Both the position numbers and the translations under genes were made by a program. A stretch of DNA of 64,000 nucleotides from Candidatus Iainarchaeum sp. Its GTDB lineage: Archaea; Iainarchaeota; Iainarchaeia; Iainarchaeales; UBA10219. Below are positions 31,766 through 40,113 of the stretch, piece by piece (the first letter of the stretch is position 1; each line of letters opens with the position of its first letter). The stretch is taken from positions 1-64,000 of the forward strand of contig JAGVWE010000002.1 of NCBI GenBank assembly GCA_018304425.1, in the 5' to 3' direction. The notes beneath the pieces are model-generated. The model did not search any database and was not told where the DNA came from. It was given only the letters and a program-made list of their open reading frames with translations.

Positions 31766-32476
31766 GTGAAGACCGTGAAACGCGTGGCCATCGTCGCCAA
31801 GCGGGCGAGCGTGCGCGCGAAGACGCGGAAGACCGTGAAGCGGTTTGGCTACCGCATCGTGAACCGGAAACCCGACGTGGTGGTGGCCATTGGAGGGGAT
31901 GGAACCTACTTGCACGCGGAACGGGTTTTCCCGGGTGTGCCCAAGCTCTTGATTCGGGACAGCCGCATTTGCTTGAAGTGCAACGACGAGAGCCTGCGCG
32001 TCCTCCTCAAGGCCTGCGAGGCCGGCTACCGCGTGGAACGCCCGATGAAGCTCGCCGCGGCAGTGCACAGAAACCACTCGAAGACCCGGCCCCGGCTGGC
32101 CGCCAACGACGTCGTGATACGGAATAGAGAGCAAACCCAGGCCATCCGGTTCACCGTGAAAGTAAACGGCAAGGACCTGGATGGAACCCTGATTGGAGAC
32201 GGAGTAGTCATTGCCACGCCGTTCGGCAGCCAGGCCTACTACCAGGCGATCACGGGAAAGGGCTTCCGGAAAGGGATGGGCATCGCGTTCAACAACGTGG
32301 CCGGCAAGCGCAAGGGCTTGGTCGTCCGGGAGACCACGGAAATCACGGTCATTCTCCGGCGCGGCCGCGCCCTGGTCTCCTTCGACAACGACCCCGCCAT
32401 GGTAGCCCTCGCCCCCGGCGACCGGGTAACCGTGAAGAAGGCCAGGGAACGGGCGAGCATCCTGCGGCTGGCCTAA
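31766..32476 (+). CDS. nadK: NAD kinase
   Basis: 236 aa, short for the family. The NAD-binding GGDGTYLHAE, NDVVIRN and GDGVVIATPFGSQAYYQA motifs are all present, so the enzyme should phosphorylate NAD to NADP. GTG 31766 is the start: it follows an AATAAAAC box by about 25 bases. The N-terminal Rossmann half is reduced to little more than the GGDG loop. Confidence 0.9.
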   Translation: MKTVKRVAIVAKRASVRAKTRKTVKRFGYRIVNRKPDVVVAIGGDGTYLHAERVFPGVPKLLIRDSRICLKCNDESLRVLLKACEAGYRVERPMKLAAAVHRNHSKTRPRLAANDVVIRNREQTQAIRFTVKVNGKDLDGTLIGDGVVIATPFGSQAYYQAITGKGFRKGMGIAFNNVAGKRKGLVVRETTEITVILRRGRALVSFDNDPAMVALAPGDRVTVKKARERASILRLA

Positions 32477-32542
32477 GGCAAGGGATTCAACGCTCCAAGC
32501 ACGCCCCCAACCTTTAAATACCTTGAAGCCCTAATTTATGGG

Positions 32543-33355
32543 ATGAAGGCAAAAATCGACTTGCTGCGCAGGAAACTCATTCACAAGGCGCGGGAACGGG
32601 TGACCGAGAAGTTCACGGGCCGCGACCAGCACGTCATCAAGGCGATCGGCGTGTTGGGGGACTTGGACAACGTGTTCAACTTGTTGTTCGAGCAGGTCAG
32701 GGAATGGTATGGCATGCACTTCCCGGAACTCGAGCGAATGTGCAACGACAACGCGGTGTACCTGAAGCTGGCCTACCACCTCGGCGACCGCAAGAATTTT
32801 TTGTTCGAGAAAATCTGCGAGCACTACGAGAACCAACTGGCCGCCAAGCAAATCGAGGAAAAGGCCGGGCAGAGCCTGGGCTCGCCCGTCGAAGAAGAAG
32901 ACCTCGCGGAAATCCGGTTGCTGGCCTTGAACGCCTTGAACCTCCGCGAGGAACGCGAGTTTTTGGTGAAGTACCTGGAGAAGGCCATGAAACAGGTGTG
33001 CCCCAATGTCTTGGCCGTGGCCGGTGCCCTCGTGGGCGGAAAGCTGTTGGCCACGGCGGGGAGCCTCAAGCGGATGGCCATGATGCCGGGGAGTACTTTG
33101 CAGGTATTGGGCGCGGAAAAGGCCTTGTTCTCGCACCTCCGCAAGGGCACCTTGAGCCCCAAGCACGGCCACGTGTACCAGCATCCCCTGGTGCGCGGCG
33201 TGGCGAAGAACAAGAAGGGCCGGATGGCGCGCACCCTGGGAGCGAAAATCGCGTTGGCCGCGAAGAAAGACTTTTTCGGCAAAAAAGAGGACTGCCAGGC
33301 GGAACTCCAGGCGCTCAACCGGCGCGCGGAACAACTCGGGGGCGCGCGCAAGTGA
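32543..33355 (+). CDS. nop5: Nop5/Nop56-like C/D RNP core protein, short form
   Basis: 270 aa. The NOP domain is unmistakable: LAVAGALVGGKLLATAGSLK followed by MPGSTLQVLGAEKALFSHLR and KHGHVYQHPLVRG, which bind the L7Ae-RNA complex. Before it lies the helical coiled-coil part. The usual N-terminal fibrillarin-binding domain of about 100-120 residues is missing, since full archaeal Nop5 is near 370-420 aa. Box A CTTTAAATAC about 25 bases upstream of ATG 32543 argues that the start is right. Fibrillarin is encoded two genes on. Confidence 0.88.
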   Translation: MKAKIDLLRRKLIHKARERVTEKFTGRDQHVIKAIGVLGDLDNVFNLLFEQVREWYGMHFPELERMCNDNAVYLKLAYHLGDRKNFLFEKICEHYENQLAAKQIEEKAGQSLGSPVEEEDLAEIRLLALNALNLREEREFLVKYLEKAMKQVCPNVLAVAGALVGGKLLATAGSLKRMAMMPGSTLQVLGAEKALFSHLRKGTLSPKHGHVYQHPLVRGVAKNKKGRMARTLGAKIALAAKKDFFGKKEDCQAELQALNRRAEQLGGARK

Positions 33356-33882
33356 CGCTCTCCCTGCAGGAGGCCGTGAACCTCTTGTTCGAGTTCCGGT
33401 TCAAGCAGATGACTTCCGCCGACGCGACCATGGACGAAAAAGCGTTCAACGACGCCCGCGAAGTCGTGAAAATCCATTTTGTGACGACCGGCAACGCGGA
33501 GGCCGCCGGCGAGTGGGCGTTGCAGGGCATCGTGCACGACCTGGATGCCCTGAAAAAGCAGGGCCTGTTGTCGGCGGAGCAGGTGGCGCGGCTGGAGGAC
33601 AAGCCCGTGAAACGCTATGCCAGCGTCCGGAAGCTCTTGCGGCTGCCGAGCATCGCGCCGAAGGTGCGCGAGTTGCTGGCGCGGCTGGACGCGCCGAAGC
33701 TCAAGGGCATTTACTCGAAGGAATTCGAGCGCGAGCAAGGCGAGGTGGCCAAGGAATTGATGCGCGAGCAGACCCTGAAAACCCTCAAACAACAGTTTGC
33801 CAAGGCCTCGGAAAAAGACGTGCAAATCGTGGAAGAGTATCTCATGGCGTACGAGCTCGACAAGCAGGAGCAGGGCTCGTGA
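33352..33882 (+). CDS. hypothetical protein in nop5-fibrillarin operon
   Basis: 176 aa, helical. It starts with GTG overlapping the nop5 stop (GTGA) and is followed 42 bases later by the fibrillarin gene. I recognise no family. Its place between the two C/D RNP genes, where a fibrillarin-binding partner for the shortened Nop5 would be expected, is suggestive but unproven. Confidence 0.65.
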   Translation: MTLSLQEAVNLLFEFRFKQMTSADATMDEKAFNDAREVVKIHFVTTGNAEAAGEWALQGIVHDLDALKKQGLLSAEQVARLEDKPVKRYASVRKLLRLPSIAPKVRELLARLDAPKLKGIYSKEFEREQGEVAKELMREQTLKTLKQQFAKASEKDVQIVEEYLMAYELDKQEQGS

Positions 33883-33924
33883 GCCAGCAACCCCTTAAAA
33901 ACAGTTCAGCCCCTCTTTTCCTTG

Positions 33925-34593
33925 ATGCCGCTAAAGAAGCTGTTTGAAGGGGTTTACCGGGGAGAGGGCCGGCTTTGGACCGAGAACCTGGTGCCTGGCA
34001 AGCCCGTGTACGGCGAGGACTTGCGCGACTTCAATGGCCGGGAATTCCGGGCCTGGAACCCGTTCCGCAGCAAGCTGGCTTCCGCCATCGAAAAGGGGTT
34101 GAAGGAGTTCCCGGTGCGGGCGGGCGGCAGGGTGCTGTACCTTGGGAGCAGTGAGGGAACGACTGCCAGCCACTTGTCGGACGTCATCGGGGGAACGGGC
34201 CTGCTGGTGGGAGTGGATGTGAGCGAGCGCAGCATGAAGAAGTTCCTCGAGTTGTGCGAGCAACGCGAGAACATGGTGCCCGTGCTCGCGGACGCGAACC
34301 AGCCGGAGGGCTATGCCGATGCCTTGGAGGACGTGAAGGTCGACTTGCTGTACCAGGACGTCTCGCAGAAAAACCAGGCCGAAATCTTTTTGAAGAACGC
34401 GCGCGCGTTCCTCGGCAAAGGCAAACCAGCCATGCTGTGCGTGAAAGCGCGCTCCATTGACTCCGCGAAGAAGGCCTCGAGGATCATCGGCGACGAAGTG
34501 CGGTTGCTGGAAAAGGAATTCGAAGTGCGGCAGGTACTGGAACTCTCGCCGTTCGAGAAAGACCATGCCCTGGTGTACGGCAGGAAGAAGTGA
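33925..34593 (+). CDS. flpA: fibrillarin-like rRNA/tRNA 2'-O-methyltransferase
   Basis: 222 aa. AdoMet site LYLGSSEGTTASHLSDV, then VGVDVSERSMKKFLEL and DLLYQDVSQKNQAEIFLKNA, all classic for archaeal fibrillarin. The N-terminal region with WTENLVPGKPVYGE matches the family too. It methylates ribose in rRNA and tRNA guided by C/D RNAs. ATG 33925 (MPLKK) is chosen over the TTG three bases before. Confidence 0.95.
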   Translation: MPLKKLFEGVYRGEGRLWTENLVPGKPVYGEDLRDFNGREFRAWNPFRSKLASAIEKGLKEFPVRAGGRVLYLGSSEGTTASHLSDVIGGTGLLVGVDVSERSMKKFLELCEQRENMVPVLADANQPEGYADALEDVKVDLLYQDVSQKNQAEIFLKNARAFLGKGKPAMLCVKARSIDSAKKASRIIGDEVRLLEKEFEVRQVLELSPFEKDHALVYGRKK

Positions 34594-34597
34594 GAGC

Positions 34598-35440
34598 ATG
34601 CAGGCGCGCGCCTATGGCCCAAGCCACGTCACGGGTTTCTTCAAGATTTACGCGAACGGCTCGACGGGAGCCGGCTTCAATCTGGAGGAAGGCATGCGGA
34701 CGAGGGTGGAAACCGGGAAAGGCGGGGGAGAAACGGTGTTGATTAATGGTAAAACCGACGCTGCCCCGGTGTCGCGGAACGTCATCCGGAAGTTCAGGGC
34801 CTTGACCGGGTTCAGGGGTCGGGTCCGGGTGGGACATGAAACCAGGGTCCCCATTGGCTTTGGCTTGGGCATGAGCGGCGCGGGAGCGTACTCGCTGGCG
34901 TTGGCGTTGAACCAGGCGCTGAGGGCGGGCCTGGACGCGCGGGGCGTGCTGCGCCAGGCGTTTGACGCGGAAATCGAGGAAGGCACCGGGCTGGGCACGG
35001 TCATCGCCGACCAGGGCAGGGGCTTGTTGCTGGGCCTTCCCCCATACCCTTCAAGGAAGGCACGGGAACTGAAAAGCGGGTGGCGGCACGCCGTGGTGGG
35101 GTTCTTCCACCCCATCCGGACAAAGTCCATCATCCGCAGCCGGCAGTGGAAGGAAAAAATCAACGAGGCCGGGGAGCGCGCGCTCAAGAAGTTCAGGCGC
35201 GAGCCGACCGCGAAGCGATTCGTGGAGTGTGCGAGGCGGTTCACGTTTGAAACCGGCCTTGCCAGCCGGCAAGTCGAGCGCGTGATGGAAGAAGTTCCTG
35301 GCACGAGCATGGCCATGCTGGGGGAAACCGTGTTCGGGTTGACCAGCCGGCCGGCGGAACTGCGGAAGCAGTTGCAAGCGTACACGGAAAGAGTGCTGGT
35401 GTCGGGGTTCAACCGCTGGCCCGCGAGGGTGGTGAAGTGA
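34598..35440 (+). CDS. pantoate kinase (GHMP family, archaeal)
   Basis: 280 aa. The GHMP phosphate loop is seen in VPIGFGLGMSGAGAYSLALA, and the N-terminal YGPSHVTGFFKIY and C-terminal part fit archaeal pantoate kinase. With the next gene it replaces the bacterial PanC route: pantoate is phosphorylated, then joined to beta-alanine. ATG 34598 lies five bases after the fibrillarin stop. Ends in a GTGA overlap with the next gene. Confidence 0.88.
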   Translation: MQARAYGPSHVTGFFKIYANGSTGAGFNLEEGMRTRVETGKGGGETVLINGKTDAAPVSRNVIRKFRALTGFRGRVRVGHETRVPIGFGLGMSGAGAYSLALALNQALRAGLDARGVLRQAFDAEIEEGTGLGTVIADQGRGLLLGLPPYPSRKARELKSGWRHAVVGFFHPIRTKSIIRSRQWKEKINEAGERALKKFRREPTAKRFVECARRFTFETGLASRQVERVMEEVPGTSMAMLGETVFGLTSRPAELRKQLQAYTERVLVSGFNRWPARVVK

Positions 35441-36195
35441 AAACCGAAAACCTGCCCAAAAACCATCCCCGGTATCGCTCCCTGCTGGAACGGCACCGAC
35501 TCGAAGAAGGGGTGCGGAAGGGGTTGACGTCCCTGCAGGGGCTCCTCGCACATGGAAGGGGAGAGGCCTTTGACTACTTGTTTGGCGAGAGGACCCGGTC
35601 GTGGGCGCGGAAGGCCGAACGGGCGGCCGCGGCGGAGTTGTTGTTGGCCCGGCATCCCGTCCTTTCGGTGAACGGGAACACCGCGGCGTTGTGCCCCCTG
35701 GAAATGATTGCGTTGGCGCGGGCGCTGGGCTGCCGGCTCGAAGTCAACTTGTTTTATGGGCCGGCCGGGCGTCGGAAGAAAATCGCGGCCCATTTCAAGG
35801 AACTGGGAGAGGAACTCCTGGGAGCCAAGCCGGACGCGGTGTTGAAGGGCTTGAAATCCAACCGTGCCCGGGTGGACCGTCGGGGCATCTTCAAAGCCGA
35901 CGTGGTGCTGGTGCCGTTGGAGGACGGGGACCGGACCGAGGCCCTGCGGAAGGCCGGGAAGAAGGTCATCGCCATCGACTTAAACCCCTTGTCAAGGACC
36001 GCGCGGAAAGCCGACTTGACGGTGGTCGACCATGTCGCGCGCGCCGTGCCCGCGATAACCCGGGAAGTCAAGCGGTTCAAGCTGACGCCAACGGCCAAGC
36101 TGCGGAAAATCGCGCTGGCCTTTGACAACCGCGCCGGCCTCCGGCAAGCGATAGGGTTTTTAAGCCCAAAAACCAAGGGGGGTGGGAAAGCATGA
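35437..36195 (+). CDS. 4-phosphopantoate-beta-alanine ligase (phosphopantothenate synthetase)
   Basis: 252 aa. NHPRYRSLLERHRLEEGVRK and the central VNGNTAALCPLEM and FYGPAGRR segments, with DLNPLSRTAR later, mark the archaeal enzyme that condenses phosphopantoate with beta-alanine using ATP. GTG 35437 overlaps the pantoate kinase stop by four bases, so the two CoA steps are coupled. Full length for the family. Confidence 0.9.
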   Translation: MKTENLPKNHPRYRSLLERHRLEEGVRKGLTSLQGLLAHGRGEAFDYLFGERTRSWARKAERAAAAELLLARHPVLSVNGNTAALCPLEMIALARALGCRLEVNLFYGPAGRRKKIAAHFKELGEELLGAKPDAVLKGLKSNRARVDRRGIFKADVVLVPLEDGDRTEALRKAGKKVIAIDLNPLSRTARKADLTVVDHVARAVPAITREVKRFKLTPTAKLRKIALAFDNRAGLRQAIGFLSPKTKGGGKA

Positions 36196-36758
36196 AGTTG
36201 GAAGTCGAACGACAGTTGTTTCACCTGGTGATGGGAACTGCCTTCGTTTTGGTCGTCCACTTTTTTGGCGTGCAGGAGACCCTTTACTTTTCCCTGGCCT
36301 TGCTGGCGTTGGGCACGGGAGTGGCTTGGCTGCTGGGAAAGGGCGTGCGTTTGCCGTTCGTCTATGACGCGTTGCGGTTGGCGGAGCGGGAGCACGAGAA
36401 GGGCATCCCTGGTTTTGGCGCCTTCAAGTTCGTGTCCGCGGTCTCGCTGCTCACCCTCTTGTTCCAATCGGAGCGCGTGGTGTTGGGCGCGTTGCTGGTG
36501 CTCGCGTACGGGGACAGTTTTTCGACGTGGGTGGGAAAAAACTTTGGCCGGATTAAGACGGCCGGGAACCGGACCCTGGAGGGAACCGTGGCCGGCGTGT
36601 TGTCGAGTTTCCTGATATTGGGCTTGTTCTTCGAGCCCTTCACGGCCTTTGCCACGGCCTTGGCCGGGATGCTGGCGGAATACCTGCCGGTGGACGACAA
36701 CTACTCGATTCCTCTGGTTTCGGCCGCGGCCCTGACGCTCTTGAAGGGCGGGGCCTAA
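36192..36758 (+). CDS. dolichol/phytol kinase-like membrane protein
   Basis: 188 aa with about six membrane segments. The CTP-dependent kinase signature is seen in AYGDSFSTWVGKNFGR followed by NRTLEGTVAG, as in Sec59-like dolichol kinases, diacylglycerol kinases and phytol kinases. The likely substrate is a polyprenol or an archaeal lipid alcohol. ATG 36192 overlaps the previous stop by four bases, which joins it to the CoA genes in one transcript. Confidence 0.85.
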   Translation: MKLEVERQLFHLVMGTAFVLVVHFFGVQETLYFSLALLALGTGVAWLLGKGVRLPFVYDALRLAEREHEKGIPGFGAFKFVSAVSLLTLLFQSERVVLGALLVLAYGDSFSTWVGKNFGRIKTAGNRTLEGTVAGVLSSFLILGLFFEPFTAFATALAGMLAEYLPVDDNYSIPLVSAAALTLLKGGA

Positions 36759-36831
36759 CCGGCTGCAGGGGCAGGAATAAAAAGGCTTTTGCGCCCAAAG
36801 CCGTAGAGCGGCCAGTTGGATTGAGTGAAGC

Positions 36832-36990
36832 CTACCGCCCCGTCGAGCCACTTCGGGCGAAGACGGGGCACGCCTGCGATGTCAACGGCCCTGGAGGTGG
36901 CCGCCTAATCGGCTGGCGCCTCGGCAGCTGTGCGAGGCCGAAAGGCCGAGCCAGCCCGGTCGAGCCCCGCAGGGGGCGAAGACCGTGCAC
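36832..36990 (+). other. structured intergenic element, two related hairpins
   Basis: First hairpin: GCCCCGTC (36837-36844) with GACGGGGC (36862-36869), enclosing GAGCC...GGCGAA. Second: GGTC (36958-36961) with GACC (36981-36984), again enclosing GAGCC...GGCGAA. Both are followed by GATGTCAAC. The flanking stems differ but pair, which suggests selection on RNA structure. The first is similar to the hairpin at 16015-16041. Confidence 0.5.
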
Positions 36991-37013
36991 AGATGTCAAC
37001 TGGCTGGGCAGTT

Positions 37014-37087
37014 GAGCGGGTCGTCTAGCCTGGATAGGACAGATGCCTCCTAAGCATCAGATCGAGGGTTCAAATCCCTTCCCGCTC
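37014..37087 (+). tRNA. tRNA-Arg (anticodon CCT)
   Basis: Acceptor GAGCGGG/CCCGCTC, D-stem GTCT/GGAC, anticodon stem GATGC/GCATC around CTCCTAA (anticodon CCT), T-stem GAGGG/CCCTT with loop TTCAAAT. 74 bases, no intron, no encoded CCA. Confidence 0.95.
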
Positions 37088-37110
37088 GCTACGCCTTTTT
37101 ACAAAAGGTG

Positions 37111-37148
37111 TGCGAAAACGTCCCATGCCATGCATGGGACTGGCTGGG
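37111..37148 (+). repeat. covarying hairpin element, copy 1
   Basis: TGCGAAAAC followed by the hairpin GTCCCATGC-CAT-GCATGGGAC (37120-37140) and TGGCTGGG. A second copy with compensating changes is at 59270-59307. Confidence 0.6.
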
Positions 37149-37222
37149 CCGGCCCTAGCAAACCTTTATTAATTTTAGATTCACTTATTATAGTCAATTA
37201 GTAGGGGTATTAGAGGGGAAGG

Positions 37223-38818
37223 GTGGGTAAAATCAGGGCACGGGCGTTACTGGTTTTTGTCACGTTGTTGGCGCTGGCTTGGATGGCTCAGGGAGCCTTG
37301 GCCGAGGAGGCCTCGTTGGCTGAAAGGCTGGGGTTCACGGCAACCGGTTTCGATTTCGCGAAAGTGGACCTGGTGCTCGCGGCCGGAATCCTCATCGTCT
37401 TGTGCGTGGTGTTGTATGCCGTGCTGGCCGTGTTCTTGAAGCCCCAGCAAGGCCAGTCCTATGAGGCGCCCCAGGAGTTGACCGTGGAAGGAATCACGGG
37501 AGGAGAGACAACGCCGCCCAGGGACGAGTCGAATCCCGTCATGAAATTCTATTATTCGTTGGAGGACGGCTGGTATAATTTCTTGGACGGCTTGAACCAG
37601 GTCATCCCCGTCTACAAAATCATCGACCCCATTGACCAGGTCATCCCGTCCTTTGCCTTGTTCTTGTTGCTCTTGTTGTTGCTGCTGGTTGGTGGCCTCT
37701 ACTGGGGCGGCGCCTTCAATGCTCCGGGCCCGGATGGAACCGGGGGCGGAGTGCTGTGGCCGGTCGTGGACTGGATGGGTTCTCTCCTGGGCTGGAAGAA
37801 GGCGGATGCCGCAGGCGTGCAGTTCCTGGTGAGCGACGAGCAGGCCAATCCCGTGGCGGGCGCGCAGGTCGCCGTGGCCTACGGCGAGCAGGCCGAGAGC
37901 TATTCCACCAACGAGTTCGGCGAGTTCTCCATGCCTGTTTACCAGGCTGAAATCTTTTTGGACGTCCAGGCCGAGGGCTTCGAGCGGTTCTCGGAAAACT
38001 ATTCGGTGAACCGGGAGGGCGTGAACCGGGTTTCCTTGAAGCGCGCGCCGCTCTACTTCGCGGAGAACCGCGTGCTGGAACTCGTCGACGAATTCGGGGC
38101 CAGGGTAACGGAGGCCGTGTTCGTGAGCTTTTCCTGCAGTGGCAGCTATAACGCGCCGGCCAGCCAGTCCACGACCACGGGCGAGGTCAGTGTCACGTAC
38201 ACCGGCAACTGCGGCACCCTGATGGCCAGCATCCGGGCGCAGGGCTTTGAAGACCAGACGGTGCTCATGAGCGGCTCGCGGACCGTGGCCGTGTTGAAGA
38301 AGAAGTCGGCCGACCGCTTGAATGGAAAGCTGAACGTCAAGCTGCTCGGCCCCCAAAGCGAGTCCATGACCGGCATGGAAATCCGGCTGTTTGACAACGA
38401 CAACATCTGGAAGAACACCGGGAAATCGGATGCTGCCGGCAGTTACTCGTTCACGGTCACGCCCGGCACCTATTACGTGCTGGTGCAGGACCTTGCAGGC
38501 AAATTTACGTCCACGCAAAGCAATAAGGTGCCGGTGGACGCAGGCGAAGAAGTCCTGGTGGAAGTCCGGATGAGCAAGGCCGGCACCGATGGAAGCGGAG
38601 GAGACGGGGGCGGAACCACGTGCGCCCCGGGCAAGACATTGTGCGCCAATGGGCAGTGTCAAACGAGTTGCGGGCCCGGGGTGTTGCCGGCCTGTCCAGC
38701 CGGGCAAAACCGGTGCGCGGACCGCACGTGCCAGGCGAGTTGCGGGCCTGGACCCATCAACTGCCCCACCGGCACCAACCTCTGCCAAAACGGGACCTGC
38801 AACGCCACCTGCCCCGTA
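37223..38818 (+). CDS. giant Cys-rich surface protein, segment 1 (N-terminus)
   Basis: First part of a gene that spans 37223-45003 in three frames. 532 residues: signal/membrane segment 10-27, further membrane segments about 50-73 and 145-170, then beta-rich carboxypeptidase-regulatory-like domains (VQFLVSDEQANPVAGAQVAV; LNVKLLGPQSESMTGMEIRL) and a Cys-rich repeat region with units such as CANGQCQTSCGPG and CADRTCQASCGPG. After GTA 38816-38818 the true frame continues one base later; this frame stays open as nonsense to 39502. Likely a membrane-anchored cell-surface protein. Confidence 0.75.
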
Positions 38819-38819
38819 A

Positions 38820-40112
38820 ACCGGCCAAAACCGATGCGCAGACTACTCCTGCCAGGCCGATTGCGGTTCGGGTCCAGGGGATGGCGGGGAGCCCCGGAAA
38901 GTGGAGTTGAAGCTCGTGGACTCGGGTTCGAGGGCGGGAATACAGGGCGTGAACGTGGACTTGTACTTGGAGGGCATCCAGTTGGTTTCGAACGCGCGCA
39001 CGAACTCGGAAGGCGGGGTCGTGTTCGCGAACGCGGACCGCGTGAAACCGTATTCCATCGTGGCAAGCGGGCACCCCAGTTACGTGATGAAGATCGTCAG
39101 CGGCATCCAATCGCAGTTGCTGAACGCCAATCCCATCGTCATCGAGTTGGAGAAGTTGACTCCCACCAATTCGGGGGAAGTCGCGGTCAAGGTGACGGAG
39201 TTGGGGGCGGGCAACGTCAAGCAAGCCGAAGTGTTCTTGTACAACAAGCTCTTGGCGGTGCCCATCGTGAGGGGCTTGACGGCGGACGACGGCAGCGCCT
39301 CGTTTCCGGGGTTGCCGGCGGGGACGTATTCTGCGATGGCGTCCAAGGGGTTGACGCAGGGAAGGAGCGCGGAAGGCACGTTGGCGGCCGGGAGCCGGCT
39401 GGAGTTGGCCGTGCAATTGGTGTTGATGGAGGGCGGCCTCAAGGCCCGGGTCAAGGACGCGCAAGGCAACGGGGTGCAGGCCGCGAAAGTCGAGTACTAT
39501 AACTTGTTGGACAACCGGAAGGTCGGCGAAGCCATCACGGATGTTACCGGCTTGACTCCTGAAGTCAAGCTGAAGATAAACGTCGTGCCCTATCTCGCGG
39601 TTTCAAAGACCGGCTTCTACACCAAGCGCACGGCGGAAACCGAGTTGACGCCGAATGTGACGAAAACCGTTGACGTGACCCTGTCCAGGGAGCAAGCCAT
39701 GGGCCCTTGTTCGCCGGGACAGGCCTTGTGTGCGAACGGCCAGTGCGCGAACAGTTGCGGGCCCGGGTCGAATCCATGTCAGGCCCCAAACAACCTGTGC
39801 TCGAATGGAACGTGTAGTTCGGCTTGCCCCGTGCCCCTCGACTGTCCAGTAGGGCAAAACCGGTGCGCGGACTTTTCGTGCCAGGCCAGCTGCGGGCCCG
39901 GCATCCATCCGGGGTGTCCTACGGGGCAAAGCATTTGCTTGGATGGTTCTTGCCAGGCCAATTGTGGGCCGGGGCCGTTGCCTTCCTGTCCAGTCGGGCA
40001 GGTCCGATGCAATGACCGCACGTGCCAGGCGAGTTGCGGGCCTGGACCCATCAACTGCCCCACCGGCACCAACCTCTGCCAAAACGGGACCTGCAACGCC
40101 ACCTGCCCCGTA
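38820..40112 (+). CDS. giant Cys-rich surface protein, segment 2 (after +1 shift)
   Basis: Continues segment 1 in the next frame, starting TGQNRCADYSCQADCGSGPG, then 250 residues of beta-sandwich-like domains (VELKLVDSGSRAGIQGVNVD; GLKARVKDAQGNGVQAAKVE) and a second Cys-rich block of about six units with the pattern CxxGxxxCxxxxCxxxCGPG. No start codon precedes it: the codon before 38820 in this frame is a stop. It ends at a second shift after GTA 40110-40112. Taken alone this is not a gene; it is the middle of the protein. Confidence 0.7.
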
Positions 40113-40113
40113 C

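Noticed and set aside
36770-37010. RNase P RNA or SRP RNA
   Set aside because: The region is structured, but I cannot find the conserved core segments of either RNA.
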